Shown: positions 21,333-26,458 of the stretch, piece after piece
Position numbering within the stretch: the first letter of the stretch is position 1
How the letters are laid out: every line of letters begins with the position of its first letter
Origin: a virus
Length of the DNA stretch: 26,458 bases
Reading direction: 5' to 3' (one strand)
Virus record (IMG/VR): IMGVR_UViG_3300030118_005374
Coordinates: 1 to 26,458 of that record
The notes under the pieces: model-generated
The model's input: only the letters and a program-made list of their open reading frames with translations
Told to the model about the DNA's origin: nothing
The model's database searches: none
Position numbers and translations under genes: made by a program

Positions 21333-21491
21333 ATGACTAAAAAATTCGACGACTTTGATCTGACTGAGCTGGAAGCTGAATTTGACAAGCTTCCGCCTGA
21401 GATGGTCGAGGAGATGCAAGCGGAGTTTGACGCCATCTTTGAGGATGGCGCAGCTCCCACAACATTCGAGGAGATCTTCGGGGATATGTAA
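21333..21491 (+). CDS. 52-residue acidic protein
   Basis: Begins 2 bases after the previous stop, with GAGGAG upstream inside the previous gene's end. The product, MTKKFDDFDLTELEAEFDKL continuing to EEIFGDM, is almost entirely acidic helix with Phe, Leu and Met at regular spacing. Small, highly negative early proteins can mimic DNA or bind host RNA polymerase; here that is only a possibility. It is co-transcribed with the membrane protein and followed by a terminator. Confidence 0.65.
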   Translation: MTKKFDDFDLTELEAEFDKLPPEMVEEMQAEFDAIFEDGAAPTTFEEIFGDM

Positions 21492-21531
21492 TCCCCGACC
21501 CGCGCCAGCTGGAACAAAACGTGAACAGGCC

Positions 21532-21550
21532 CGGCGGCCCGCCGATTTTT
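21532..21550 (+). terminator. Rho-independent terminator after the first early operon
   Basis: CGGCG-GCC-CGCCG hairpin followed by A and five Ts, 40 bases after the stop of the acidic gene. The remaining bases to 21729 hold no gene, only a promoter near 21673. Confidence 0.65.
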
Positions 21551-21672
21551 CCTTTGTTTTCAATAGGTTAGCAGGTCTGTTTTGGCTAAGGCATTGATAT
21601 TTAACACTATTTTAGGCGCAAAATTCTTTTCTCCTCCCCTCTAAAAAAGCAAAAATTTTCTACTGTCTGCTC

Positions 21673-21701
21673 TTGAAATTTAGGGTCACAAGGCTTATAT
21701 A
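21673..21701 (+). promoter_or_regulatory. Early promoter before the HAD phosphatase gene
   Basis: TTGAAA (21673-21678), 17 bases, TATATA (21696-21701), then the gene at 21730. TTGAAATTTAGGGT at its start is shared in part with the later early promoters near 22417, 23581 and 24354. Confidence 0.7.
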
Positions 21702-21729
21702 TATTACATAACAACGAACGAGGTTTCTA

Positions 21730-22197
21730 ATGATCCGCAATATTTCCATCTTCGATCTTGACGGCACTGTCATCGACTCATCGCATCGTCAGGCGACCAA
21801 GCCTGATGGCACGCTTAATCTTGAACACTGGTTTGAGAACGCTACGCCTGAGAAGATCGCGCAAGATCGCGTCCTGCCTCTGGCTGAGCAAATCCGCAAG
21901 CGCACCAAGGCGGGCGATTACGTCGTGATCTGCACAGCTCGCACAATGACCTTCGCGGATTTTGAATTTCTTTTCGAGAACGGTCTCTGCGTTGACAAGA
22001 TCATTTCGCGTCCCGCTGGTAACATGGAAGCGGATGGCAAGCTCAAGGCTAAACAGCTTGGCTCGCTTTTCAATCTTCGTCAATTCAAGCTGGCTAACAA
22101 GGTCATGTTTGATGATGCTCCTTCGGTTCGTTCATCGCTCCGCAAGCTCGGCATCGCTGTCATCTGTCCCACCAAAATCCAAGAAAGGGTTAGCTAA
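21730..22197 (+). CDS. HAD-superfamily phosphatase
   Basis: 155 residues. Motif I is FDLDGTVIDS (Asp9 nucleophile, Asp11), motif II is ICTAR with Thr69, a lysine follows in the GKLKAK stretch (104-108), and motif IV is MFDDAPSVRSSL with Asp128-Asp129. The layout, with a short cap and CTAR, resembles the 3'-phosphatase domain of phage polynucleotide kinases and phage nucleotidases. It could mend DNA or RNA ends or dephosphorylate nucleotides. No kinase domain is fused to it. The stop overlaps the next start as TAATG. Confidence 0.85.
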   Translation: MIRNISIFDLDGTVIDSSHRQATKPDGTLNLEHWFENATPEKIAQDRVLPLAEQIRKRTKAGDYVVICTARTMTFADFEFLFENGLCVDKIISRPAGNMEADGKLKAKQLGSLFNLRQFKLANKVMFDDAPSVRSSLRKLGIAVICPTKIQERVS

Positions 22198-22397
22198 TGT
22201 TTGGGCTTGTTGGTTCCGCGCTGGTCATCGCACAGATGGCCGCGCTCTCTCTTGGGTTGCCGCTGCACCTCGCTTTTTTGTGTGGGCTGGGTGCGGCGGT
22301 CTGTTGGATTGTTCACGCGCTGGAACGAGACGATAAGGCTCTGCTGTTCGTCAATGTCGTTGTCGGCGGGTTTGCTTTCGCGGGTTTGATGCCCTAA
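22197..22397 (+). CDS. Small membrane protein coupled to the HAD gene
   Basis: 66 residues. Hydrophobic segments at about 2-19, 21-40 and 48-64 are separated by a charged loop (HALERDDKAL), giving two or three spans. The ATG overlaps the HAD stop (TAATG) with AAAGGG a little upstream. No family is recognised. Coupling suggests equal expression with the phosphatase, and possibly membrane recruitment of it. Confidence 0.65.
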   Translation: MFGLVGSALVIAQMAALSLGLPLHLAFLCGLGAAVCWIVHALERDDKALLFVNVVVGGFAFAGLMP

Positions 22398-22416
22398 CTT
22401 TTTTTCACTCTACCCC

Positions 22417-22447
22417 TTGAAATCTGGGGCAACAATCCCCATATTAT
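22417..22447 (+). promoter_or_regulatory. Repeated early promoter, copy before the exonuclease gene
   Basis: CCCC before TTGAAA (22417-22422), then a GGGG-N7-CCCC inverted repeat, then TATTAT (22442-22447) with a 19-base spacer, and the exonuclease ATG 24 bases later. The 19-base spacer is long for plain sigma70. The block CAATCCCCATAT is shared with the copies at 23581 and 24354. Confidence 0.65.
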
Positions 22448-22471
22448 ATAGACACAACGGAGAACGATCAC

Positions 22472-23152
22472 ATGACTATCAAGCAAAACGCTTACGTCGT
22501 AATGGACACCGAAACATCTTTCCGCAATGGCCTTGTCTTCGACTTTGGCTGGACTACTATCGACAAGCGCGGCAACGTCTTAGGTTCGGGCGATCTGAAT
22601 TTTCTGGACGTTATCGTTAAGGAAAAACCTTACTACGTCAACAAAATCGCAGGGTATGCCAAGCGTCAACGCCACGGCATCCATCGCGTGACTAACTTCG
22701 CGGCTGGTCGCCGTCTGTTCAACGCTCACCTTTCATGGCTGGAACGTCAGGGCTATAGGATTATCCTTTGCGCTTACAATGCTGGCTTTGACTGTCGCGT
22801 TCTCGGTGAGACTAGCAAGCGGATGACAGGCAAGCGGTTCCTGACCCACTCGGTCGATCTGCTGGACATTTGGGGCAACTGGGCAAACAGCGCACCCAAA
22901 GCCTATGATGCACCGCTCACGGCATCAGGCCGCTTCCTGTCTACCACCGCACAAAACGTCTATCGTTTTGAAATGCAGATGCCTGATTTTATCGAGGCGC
23001 ACACAGCGGCAGATGACACTAGGATCGAGGCACAGATTTTGCTTCGCGTTCTTCGCCGCAAAAAGAAACTGCGGATCGTCAAAAATCCGCGCGATTTTCA
23101 ATCCCAAATCTGGGAACTTTTCGAGGTCAAAAAGGAGACTGCAAATGTCTAA
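22472..23152 (+). CDS. DEDDh 3'-5' exonuclease (DnaQ-like)
   Basis: 226 residues. Exo I is VMDTETS with Asp12 and Glu14. Exo II is AYNAGFD with Asp107. Exo III is HTAADDTRIE with His177 and Asp182. Between them, HSVDLLDIWGNW is a typical strand-helix connection. The C-terminal 40 residues are basic. It would degrade single-stranded ends for replication proofreading, repair or host DNA breakdown. GGAGAAC lies upstream of the ATG. Its 3' end overlaps the CxxC gene by 8 bases. No polymerase domain is fused. Confidence 0.85.
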   Translation: MTIKQNAYVVMDTETSFRNGLVFDFGWTTIDKRGNVLGSGDLNFLDVIVKEKPYYVNKIAGYAKRQRHGIHRVTNFAAGRRLFNAHLSWLERQGYRIILCAYNAGFDCRVLGETSKRMTGKRFLTHSVDLLDIWGNWANSAPKAYDAPLTASGRFLSTTAQNVYRFEMQMPDFIEAHTAADDTRIEAQILLRVLRRKKKLRIVKNPRDFQSQIWELFEVKKETANV

Positions 23153-23318
23153 AAAATGGGAAACTCACGGGCAGGAGGGTTGCGACGACTGCCAATGGAT
23201 CGCCAACGAAACCGATGGCGATATCCTGATCTGTCAGGAATGCGATTGGGAACTGGATGGCCCTGACGGCCAGCCAGACTGGGCGCAGGAATGGCATGAC
23301 TTTGACCCTGAATGTTAG
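23145..23318 (+). CDS. 57-residue double-CxxC protein
   Basis: The ATG at 23145 lies inside the exonuclease end with AAGGAG 8 bases upstream. Cys13-Asp-Asp-Cys16 and Cys30-Gln-Glu-Cys33 form a likely zinc ribbon; the rest is acidic with many Trp residues (DWELDGPDGQPDWAQEWHDF). An acidic zinc ribbon is more likely to bind protein than DNA. It may partner the exonuclease, but this is inference. Confidence 0.7.
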   Translation: MSKKWETHGQEGCDDCQWIANETDGDILICQECDWELDGPDGQPDWAQEWHDFDPEC

Positions 23319-23326
23319 GAGGCGTC

Positions 23327-23419
23327 ATGTTTTGGCATTTTCTTGAAATCGTGCGGACGATTGTCCCCATCGCCATCCTTTGCATTCAGCTGATGCTGTT
23401 GCACGGAATTACGCTTTAA
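23327..23419 (+). CDS. 30-residue membrane microprotein
   Basis: A perfect AGGAGG stands seven bases before the ATG, which lies 8 bases after the CxxC stop. The product, MFWHFLEIVRTIVPIAILCI then QLMLLHGITL, is a single hydrophobic helix. The strong Shine-Dalgarno and operon position support it being made. Function unknown. Confidence 0.55.
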   Translation: MFWHFLEIVRTIVPIAILCIQLMLLHGITL

Positions 23420-23422
23420 AAA

Positions 23423-23464
23423 CAGGGGGTTGCGCCGGCAGACTAGCGTAACCCCTTGTTTTCA
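23423..23464 (+). terminator. Rho-independent terminator after the exonuclease operon
   Basis: The GGGGTT and AACCCC arms (23426-23431 and 23450-23455) are extended outward by ACAG/TTGT pairing and inward by GCG/CGT, with TTGTTTTC following. Confidence 0.7.
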
Positions 23465-23469
23465 TTGAC

Positions 23470-23500
23470 TTTTTCGGCGGCCCCCGGCAGCGCCGCTAAC
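23470..23500. repeat. GC-rich intergenic repeat, copy 1
   Basis: Starts TTTTTCGGCGGCCCCCGGC and ends CGCTAAC. Related blocks lie at 24252-24283 and 25349-25370, always between a terminator-like hairpin and the next early promoter, and a shorter GC-rich relative is the terminator at 21532. Confidence 0.5.
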
Positions 23501-23580
23501 TATTTGATTTCATTGGGTTTTTTGCGGAAAGATTTTCTAAACTTAATTAAACAACGCAAAATTTTTCTCACCCTGACCCC

Positions 23581-23611
23581 TTGAAAAATAGGGTTGCAAT
23601 CCCCATATTAT
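23581..23611 (+). promoter_or_regulatory. Repeated early promoter, copy before the first HTH gene
   Basis: CCCC then TTGAAA (23581-23586), 19 bases containing GGGTTGCAATCCCC, then TATTAT (23606-23611) and a TATATAT tract. The HTH gene starts at 23650. The GGGTTGCAATCCC core is nearly self-complementary. Confidence 0.65.
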
Positions 23612-23649
23612 ATATATCACTGAAACGATCAGACACAGGAGAAATGATC

Positions 23650-23955
23650 ATGGCAAAAGCTGTTAACTATACCCCCGAACTCACCGCTTCCATCGTCGAG
23701 CAATATCAGGCTGGCGTCGATGTCGCAGAGATCGCGTCGTCAATCGACAAATCGGTTCGGTCCGTTCGTTCCAAGCTGGTTCGCGAGGGCGTCTATGTCG
23801 CGTCCGCCAAGCCAGCGGCCAAGAAGGTTATGGGTCCGACTAAAAAGGAACTCTTGATCGAACTCGAGGAGATCGCCCCATTCTCGGTCGATGGTTTTAT
23901 GGGGGCCACCAAGGAGGCTATCAATGACCTCATCAAACACCTTCAAGACGCGTAA
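23650..23955 (+). CDS. HTH DNA-binding protein, copy 1
   Basis: 101 residues from the ATG at 23650, which has AGGAG 8 bases upstream. NYTPELTASIVEQYQAGVDV followed by AEIASSIDKSVRSVRSKLVR and EGVYVA is a SANT/helix-turn-helix-like unit in which the SVRSVRSKL helix would read DNA. The C-terminal part (GPTKKELLIELEEIAPFSVD, then GATKEAINDLIKHLQ) is helical and could mediate dimerisation. A clear paralogue sits at 25761-26060. Similar small proteins occur in many marine phages without known function. A regulatory role at the repeated promoters is inference. Confidence 0.75.
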   Translation: MAKAVNYTPELTASIVEQYQAGVDVAEIASSIDKSVRSVRSKLVREGVYVASAKPAAKKVMGPTKKELLIELEEIAPFSVDGFMGATKEAINDLIKHLQDA

Positions 23956-23969
23956 CCCTGTGGCGCGCA

Positions 23970-23994
23970 ACCTGCGGGCAAATCGCCCGCAGGT
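23970..23994 (+). other. Strong 10-bp hairpin after HTH copy 1
   Basis: ACCTGCGGGC-AAATC-GCCCGCAGGT, a perfect 10-bp stem with a 5-base loop, 15 bases after the stop. There is no U-tract, so it may protect the mRNA 3' end or act as a weak terminator that lets the next small gene be read. Confidence 0.6.
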
Positions 23995-24032
23995 CATCCC
24001 TTCAAAAAAGATTTACAAGCGGAGGCCTAAGC

Positions 24033-24203
24033 ATGGAAAAATCAAAGCTGCAAATTATCGCTGAGATCAACGGGCTTTGTCAGAATCCCGTCCCTTTGGG
24101 CTTGCGGTTTCGCATGATGTTCTGGCGTCGTCTGCGGCTGGACCGCGTGCACGCTCTCGCATCATATCACGTTAAGCATTATGGCAGAAAAATCCAAAAC
24201 TAA
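24033..24203 (+). CDS. 56-residue basic protein
   Basis: GGAGG lies 7 bases before the ATG. The product starts MEKSKLQIIAEINGLCQNPV and continues with an Arg-rich helix (RFRMMFWRRLRLDRVHALAS), then a His/Lys-rich end. The net positive charge suggests nucleic-acid or membrane contact. It follows HTH copy 1 after the hairpin and has no promoter of its own that I can see. No family recognised. Confidence 0.6.
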   Translation: MEKSKLQIIAEINGLCQNPVPLGLRFRMMFWRRLRLDRVHALASYHVKHYGRKIQN

Positions 24204-24210
24204 TCAATGA

Positions 24211-24234
24211 CTTAGCCGGGGACACCCTACTAAG
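24211..24234 (+). terminator. Weak terminator-like hairpin
   Basis: CTTAG pairs with CTAAG around a GGG-GACA-CCC inner stem, followed by CCTTTG, just after the 56-aa gene. The weak T-tract lowers confidence. The 15 bases AATCAATGACTTAGC that open it (24202-24216) recur exactly at 26112-26126. Confidence 0.4.
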
Positions 24235-24251
24235 CCTTTGAAAACACAGGA

Positions 24252-24283
24252 TTTTTCGCGGGGCCCCGGCGGCGGCTGCTAAC
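24252..24283. repeat. GC-rich intergenic repeat, copy 2
   Basis: Starts TTTTTCGCGGGGCCCCGGC and ends GCTAAC, matching the layout of the copy at 23470-23500. CCCATTGAAA follows and recurs again 24 bases later. Confidence 0.5.
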
Positions 24284-24353
24284 CCATTGAAATCGTTGGA
24301 AAATAAAAATGACAACCCATTGAAAACACTCAAATCTTTTTTTCATTTACCCC

Positions 24354-24384
24354 TTGAAATTTACCCTTGCAATCCCCATATATT
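24354..24384 (+). promoter_or_regulatory. Repeated early promoter, copy before the deoxyribosyltransferase-like gene
   Basis: CCCC then TTGAAA (24354-24359), 19 bases including TTGCAATCCCCA, then TATATT (24379-24384) and a TATATAT tract. The gene starts at 24413. TTGCAATCCCCATAT is identical to the copy at 23581. Confidence 0.65.
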
Positions 24385-24412
24385 ATATATGAACAAGATA
24401 AGGACTGAAAAA

Positions 24413-24850
24413 ATGAAAAAGACATTCTATACCGCTGGCAAGGTTTGGCACAACTCGAAATTTCAGGCACTGCGTGCTGAAGGTTTCGGCGTCAAGGCTC
24501 GCTGGATTGATCTCGACAACGACAGCGATTTCGTTCTGAACCAGAAAGACAAGCTCTGGAATCTCTGCTTTGAAGATGTCCGCGATGCAGATTTCGTTCT
24601 GTTCTACGCGGAAGATTTCAACGAGGAACAACGCGGAGCGTTGGTCGAGATCGGCATGGCCTATGGGTTCGGCAAGACTGTTTATGCCGTTGGCCGTTGC
24701 AAGACTGTTGCACCGAATGAGATTTCGGATGTTGCGTTTACCCATTTTGCTAATTGGCACTGGTTGCCTACTAACGATTTGCGTGAAGGCGCGGAGATGG
24801 CTCTACGCATTGAGGATCGCAAAGATCAGATCATGAAGGAGATTGCATGA
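24413..24850 (+). CDS. Nucleoside 2-deoxyribosyltransferase-like protein
   Basis: 145 residues from the ATG at 24413, with AAGGA upstream. The start TFYTAGKVWHNSKFQALRAE, the central EDVRDADFVLFYAED (Asp58, Asp60) and RGALVEIGMAYGFGKTVYAV with Glu79 give the Rossmann-like pattern of the nucleoside 2-deoxyribosyltransferase family, in which the glutamate attacks the sugar. It may act on nucleotides, for salvage or base modification; members of the wider fold also act on NAD-related nucleotides. The exact substrate cannot be read here. The stop overlaps the next ATG. Confidence 0.7.
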   Translation: MKKTFYTAGKVWHNSKFQALRAEGFGVKARWIDLDNDSDFVLNQKDKLWNLCFEDVRDADFVLFYAEDFNEEQRGALVEIGMAYGFGKTVYAVGRCKTVAPNEISDVAFTHFANWHWLPTNDLREGAEMALRIEDRKDQIMKEIA

Positions 24851-25002
24851 TGAATAAGACTGAAAAGAAAATGAATGAACTGCGTATTCGCTTTGGCGGA
24901 TTCAAATCTGGCGCTGAACTGCGTCGTGCACTCAGGATGCTGAAGGCTATTCAGCGTGCTCGTCAAGAGATGGAAGCTAGAAAAGCAAAGGAGATTGCAT
25001 AA
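24850..25002 (+). CDS. 50-residue basic helical protein
   Basis: Two adjacent ATGs (24847 and 24850) are preceded by AAGGAGATTGC; the second gives TGATG coupling with better spacing. The product starts MNKTEKKMNELRIRFGGFKS and continues as a charged helix (RRALRMLKAIQRARQEMEAR) ending KAKEIA. The same AAGGAGATTGCAT string closes this gene and the one before, so the ribosome-binding site seems to have been copied along the operon. Function unknown. Confidence 0.65.
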   Translation: MNKTEKKMNELRIRFGGFKSGAELRRALRMLKAIQRARQEMEARKAKEIA

Positions 25003-25295
25003 TGCCATATATTCCACAAGATCGTCGTGCTGATGTTCTCGCTGAACTGCGGGAGCATGGCACTCACTGGTCACCTGCCAATGCTGGCGATCTCAACTAT
25101 GTGATCACCTGCTTCATTGACAACTTCATCTTTGAGAATGGTTGTCGCTATGGTCACCTCAACGAGATGATGGGTGCGCTCGAATGTTGCAAGCTCGAAC
25201 TCTACAGGCGGCTTGTCGGCCCCTATGAGGATGAGGTTTTGGAGGCTAATGGGGACGCCTATGTCGTCGTCCCCACTAGGGAATCAGAATACTAA
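25002..25295 (+). CDS. Conserved small phage protein (DUF6899-like)
   Basis: 97 residues; the ATG overlaps the previous stop (TAATG) behind AAGGAGATTGCA. MPYIPQDRRADVLAELREHG, NAGDLNYVITCFIDNFI and GALECCKLELYRRLVGPYED with EANGDAYVV form a pattern I recognise from a widespread small phage and prophage family, which I believe is DUF6899; its function is not known to me. It closes this early operon before a strong terminator. Confidence 0.75.
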   Translation: MPYIPQDRRADVLAELREHGTHWSPANAGDLNYVITCFIDNFIFENGCRYGHLNEMMGALECCKLELYRRLVGPYEDEVLEANGDAYVVVPTRESEY

Positions 25296-25304
25296 ACAAA
25301 TCAA

Positions 25305-25341
25305 GGGGTTAGCGGACCACACTCTGCTAACCCTCTGTTTT
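25305..25341 (+). terminator. Rho-independent terminator
   Basis: GGGTTAGC (25306-25313) and GCTAACCC (25326-25333) form a perfect 8-bp stem around a 12-base loop, followed by TCTGTTTTT. Confidence 0.8.
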
Positions 25342-25689
25342 TACACGATTTTTCGCCCGCGCCCGGCGGCAAACCCGATTTTGTCAATGATTTCAATGCT
25401 TTACGGGCCACCATTAAACCAAGAAAATGCAATGATTTCAACCACTTGGCCATGTCAATAGAAAACTTAGCGACCATTCTTAATGTAACGACCAGGCTTT
25501 TCTGGTGGACAGTGCGCGGCAGCGCCAGTGGAAATGCGACGTTGTCAAGTAGAAAATGAATGTAAATTGTCGCACGCTACGAACTGAAGTAAAGTCTGTG
25601 CGTAGCACCAGTAGTAGTTCGACGATTGTCAAGTAAAAAGTGAATGCGATTGCTGAAAAATTATTTCACGACCCAAAGTCTGTTTTTAC
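25342..25689. other. Non-coding region with short dispersed repeats
   Basis: About 350 bases without a supported gene. It holds a GC-rich block (25349-25370); TTGTCAAGTA-like direct repeats (25537-25562 and 25620-25646, both continuing to TGAATG); AGC(G/A)CCAGT copies (25521-25534 and 25604-25617, with two more at 26146-26158 and 26184-26198); and AAAGTCTG at 25591 and 25675, repeated at 26255. The pattern suggests protein-binding sites or a replication region, but no origin can be named. Confidence 0.5.
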
Positions 25690-25718
25690 TTGCTCTCTGC
25701 TGAAAATTCGCGTATATT
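25690..25718 (+). promoter_or_regulatory. Promoter before HTH copy 2
   Basis: TTGCTC (25690-25695), 17 bases, TATATT (25713-25718), then TCTTTTTATAGAATG. The -10 region resembles that of the promoter at 21097 more than the TTGAAA class, so this copy may be controlled differently from HTH copy 1. Confidence 0.55.
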
Positions 25719-25760
25719 CTTTTTATAGAATGAAACGTGAGAGAGAAAGAGAGGCAGAAA

Positions 25761-26060
25761 ATGAAGGCACCAAACTATTCCGCAGAGGCGACTGCGAAGA
25801 TCATCGCTGACTACCAGAACGGCGTGGACGTTGCTGAGATTGCAGCTTCCGTTGAGAAGTCTGTGCGCTCGGTACGCTCGAAGCTGGTGCGTGAAGGGGT
25901 CTACGTTGCTAAGGCTAAGCCCGTAGCTAAGCGTGACTCTGGCCCATCCAAGAAGGAACTCCTCTTGGAGCTTGAGAACGACTTTGGCTTCGATGCCACT
26001 GGTCTTGAGGGGGCAACCAAAGATGCCATCGTGCGCATCATGAAGACCCTCGCGCAGTAA
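25761..26060 (+). CDS. HTH DNA-binding protein, copy 2
   Basis: 99 residues from the ATG at 25761, with GAGAGG upstream; a GTG eight codons earlier is possible. It is a clear paralogue of the protein at 23650-23955: NYSAEATAKIIADYQNGVDV, then AEIAASVEKSVRSVRSKLVR, EGVYVAKAKPVAK, GPSKKELLLELE, and GATKDAI near the end. The DNA-reading helix SVRSVRSKLVREGVYV is identical in the two copies, so they should bind similar sites. The C-terminal half differs more, which could change partners. It is followed by a strong terminator. Confidence 0.75.
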   Translation: MKAPNYSAEATAKIIADYQNGVDVAEIAASVEKSVRSVRSKLVREGVYVAKAKPVAKRDSGPSKKELLLELENDFGFDATGLEGATKDAIVRIMKTLAQ

Positions 26061-26105
26061 ACGATCGCTAGATCGTTATAGGAGAGCTTCGGCTCTCCTT
26101 TTTTT
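26060..26105 (+). terminator. Rho-independent terminator with UUCG loop
   Basis: AACGATC-GCTA-GATCGTT (26060-26077) is followed by AGGAGAGC-TTCG-GCTCTCCT (26080-26099) and a run of seven Ts. The second hairpin is a textbook intrinsic terminator. Confidence 0.92.
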
Positions 26106-26458
26106 ATGCGAAATCAATGACTTAGCGCACCCCAGAGTGCCGCAGGCACCAGTACAAAGTCGAAATTCGAATAGTCGCAGCCTAGCGCCAGTGCAAAACC
26201 TAATAAAGTAATAAATAGGTCGTGTGCAGGTGTGTGATAATTACAAATAGCTTCAAAGTCTGCTCTAAACCCCTACCCACCCTGGTATAATAGCACAAAA
26301 ACTACCCAATATGCAACAAAACACTGGCTCCCTACGGTCGCCAGCTACGAAATAATGTAGATTTATGTAGAATAGTGCAGAAAAGCGCATAAAATGTAAT
26401 TTTACAGAGTTTTGCACAAGAAAAAAGTAGAAAATAGCTGGCGATCGGCCCCCTAGCG
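26106..26458. other. Non-coding right end with repeats and an extended -10 promoter
   Basis: No gene is supported here. Besides the AGC(G/A)CCAGT and AAAGTCTG repeats, the last 120 bases contain TCGCCAGCTA (26338-26347) and its exact inverse TAGCTGGCGA (26435-26444) enclosing an AT-rich stretch with repeated ATGTAG/TAGAA strings. The region looks regulatory, and the enclosed AT-rich stretch would suit a replication start, but that is speculation. Confidence 0.5.
26283..26291 (+). promoter_or_regulatory. Extended -10 promoter (TGG TATAAT)
   Basis: A perfect TATAAT (26286-26291) with the upstream TGn of extended -10 promoters; no good -35 at 17 bases. It probably drives a gene beyond the right edge. 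Confidence 0.6.

Noticed and set aside
21096-21563. A 155-aa minus-strand frame opposite the first early genes
   Set aside because: It is antisense to two genes with good ribosome-binding sites and crosses their terminator; its composition is that of a shadow frame.
25174-25461. A 95-aa plus-strand frame overlapping the DUF6899-like gene
   Set aside because: It is out of frame with the coupled start at 25002, has no ribosome-binding site, and runs through the terminator at 25305-25341.
1-26458. tRNA genes, rRNA, integrase or attachment sites
   Set aside because: No cloverleaf, rRNA block, recombinase motif or att-like core was found on reading both strands; absence by eye is not proof for tRNAs.

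Overview
The window is part of a double-stranded DNA tailed-phage genome. A leftward late block (minus strand, positions 1 to 20834) carries packaging, head, connector and tail genes. A rightward block of small early-type genes (plus strand, 21133 to 26060) carries accessory and nucleic-acid genes. The two diverge from a regulatory gap at 20835-21132. The gene set (large terminase, HK97-type portal, S78-type prohead protease, HK97-fold capsid, connector, tail terminator, tail tube, frameshifted gpG/gpGT chaperones, tape measure) with no sheath or contractile baseplate points to a long non-contractile tail, that is, a siphovirus-like phage. No integrase, tRNA, rRNA, CRISPR array or insertion sequence was seen. 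The host cannot be read from the sequence. The style of the fibre genes and the GC-rich early genes would fit a marine proteobacterial phage, but that is only inference.

Late block, in transcription order (right to left): a strong promoter with a palindrome between its -35 and -10; an unknown 134-aa protein; a paralogue of the tail terminator; a 45-aa membrane protein; a probable small terminase; a DxD glycosyltransferase; a zinc-ribbon protein; small structural proteins; two repeat-rich fibre-like proteins sharing a C-terminal module; a tail-collar fibre; a 94-aa protein with a TTG start; a 2OG-Fe(II) oxygenase; a coiled-coil/membrane protein; the large terminase; a very AT-rich glycosyltransferase; an HNH nuclease; the portal; a fused protease-scaffold-capsid protein; an acidic protein; a connector with an inserted LamG-like domain; a neck protein; the tail terminator; the tail tube; gpG/gpGT with an A AAA AAC slippery site; and the tape measure, which runs off the left edge. 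Many junctions are ATGA or TAATG overlaps, so translational coupling is extensive.

Early block: short genes, many under 70 codons, including membrane microproteins, a HAD phosphatase, a DEDDh exonuclease, a CxxC protein, a nucleoside-deoxyribosyltransferase-like protein, a conserved small phage protein, and two paralogous helix-turn-helix proteins. Short operons are separated by terminators, GC-rich repeated blocks and a recurring long promoter motif (TTGAAA, then CCCCATAT and a TATA-rich tract). The GC content of sampled early genes is about 60 percent, against about 43 percent in a sampled late gene and about 27 percent in the glycosyltransferase at 11.5-12.1 kb, so the window is a mosaic.

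Most notable points: an interleaved pair of long complementary segments just before gpG/gpGT, one of which can also pair with the gpG ribosome-binding site; the single-ORF protease-scaffold-capsid fusion with two internal starts behind strong Shine-Dalgarno sequences; the LamG-like insertion in the connector; the duplicated tail terminator; and the repeated early promoter alongside two duplicated DNA-binding proteins.
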